Assembly (NCBI GenBank): GCA_016200955.1
Contig: JACQDU010000600.1
Location: forward strand, 1-5,487
Source of the DNA: a bacterium
Lineage (GTDB): Bacteria; Planctomycetota; J058; JACQDU01
Reading direction: 5' to 3'
Length of the DNA stretch: 5,487 bases
Every line of letters begins with the position of its first letter. Within the stretch, counting starts at the first letter, position 1. The notes below the pieces were generated by a model that saw only the letters and a program-made list of their open reading frames with translations, was not told the DNA's origin and made no database searches. Made by a program: the position numbers and the translations under genes. Shown piece by piece: positions 5,485 to 5,487 of this stretch.

Positions 5485-5487
5485 CGC

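Larger units (their letters stand above)
4972..5487. other. 516-base region without a convincing gene, upstream of mobA
   Basis: No open frame here has family-like sequence, a good ribosome site and the codon pattern of its neighbours. The mobA-proximal part (5010-5243) is dense in inverted repeats, listed separately. The distal part (5244-5487) includes an A-rich patch (GGGAAAAAGTGAA near 5275-5284). It also has a plus-strand frame open from ATG at 5299 to the right edge, which I do not accept. I found no tRNA-like arms, CRISPR repeats or insertion-sequence ends. No clear sigma70 promoter for mobA could be picked out. The region probably holds the mobA promoter and leader, and perhaps the flank of the next gene to the right. 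Confidence 0.5.

Noticed and set aside
5299..5487. Plus-strand frame open from ATG to the right edge (63 codons)
   Set aside because: It has no good ribosome site, its composition resembles random GC-rich sequence, and no motif is seen. It cannot be excluded as the start of a gene without sequence to the right.
5453..5487. Minus-strand frame entering from the right and stopping at TGA 5453-5455, ending RRPTHL
   Set aside because: Only a dozen codons are visible and they pass through a perfect hairpin. The similarity of its end to the end of the FHA gene (a shared 10-base string) is within chance.

Overview
The DNA is very GC-rich, with strong G/C preference at third codon positions, purine-rich Shine-Dalgarno sites and frequent GTG starts. 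This fits a high-GC Gram-negative-type bacterium. The styles of the FHA, chemoreceptor and radical SAM proteins would suit Acidobacteriota or a deltaproteobacterial/myxobacterial relative, but no rRNA or other decisive marker is present, so this placement is a weak inference.

Left block (1-2854, minus strand). Three genes read leftward. A membrane protein of unknown function (2854-2150) has about four transmembrane helices and a soluble C-terminal domain. It is followed by a strong GC hairpin. After a 121-base gap comes a small FHA-domain phosphothreonine reader (2028-1501). Twenty-one bases later comes a methyl-accepting chemotaxis protein (1479 to beyond the left edge) with several HAMP-like units. 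The FHA and chemoreceptor genes look like one transcription unit, a possible link between Ser/Thr phosphorylation and chemosensory signalling.

Centre (2855-4101). A 146-base divergent intergenic region carries a good sigma70-like promoter for the leftward membrane-protein gene and a weaker extended -10 candidate for the rightward gene. The rightward gene encodes a radical SAM protein of the spore photoproduct lyase-like COG1533 group, with a CX3CX2C iron-sulfur motif. It ends in a QLPLF pentapeptide that resembles a beta sliding-clamp binding motif.

Right block (4102-5487). A short GC hairpin separates the radical SAM gene from a convergent minus-strand pair: a MobA-like molybdenum cofactor guanylyltransferase (4971-4303) and, overlapping its stop by ATGA, a 55-residue two-helix membrane protein (4306-4139). 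Upstream of mobA lie about 516 bases without a convincing gene. The part nearest mobA (5010-5243) is packed with inverted repeats, including two stems that cannot form together. This is the best candidate in the window for an undescribed regulatory RNA or attenuator-like leader. The window ends in another strong GC hairpin.
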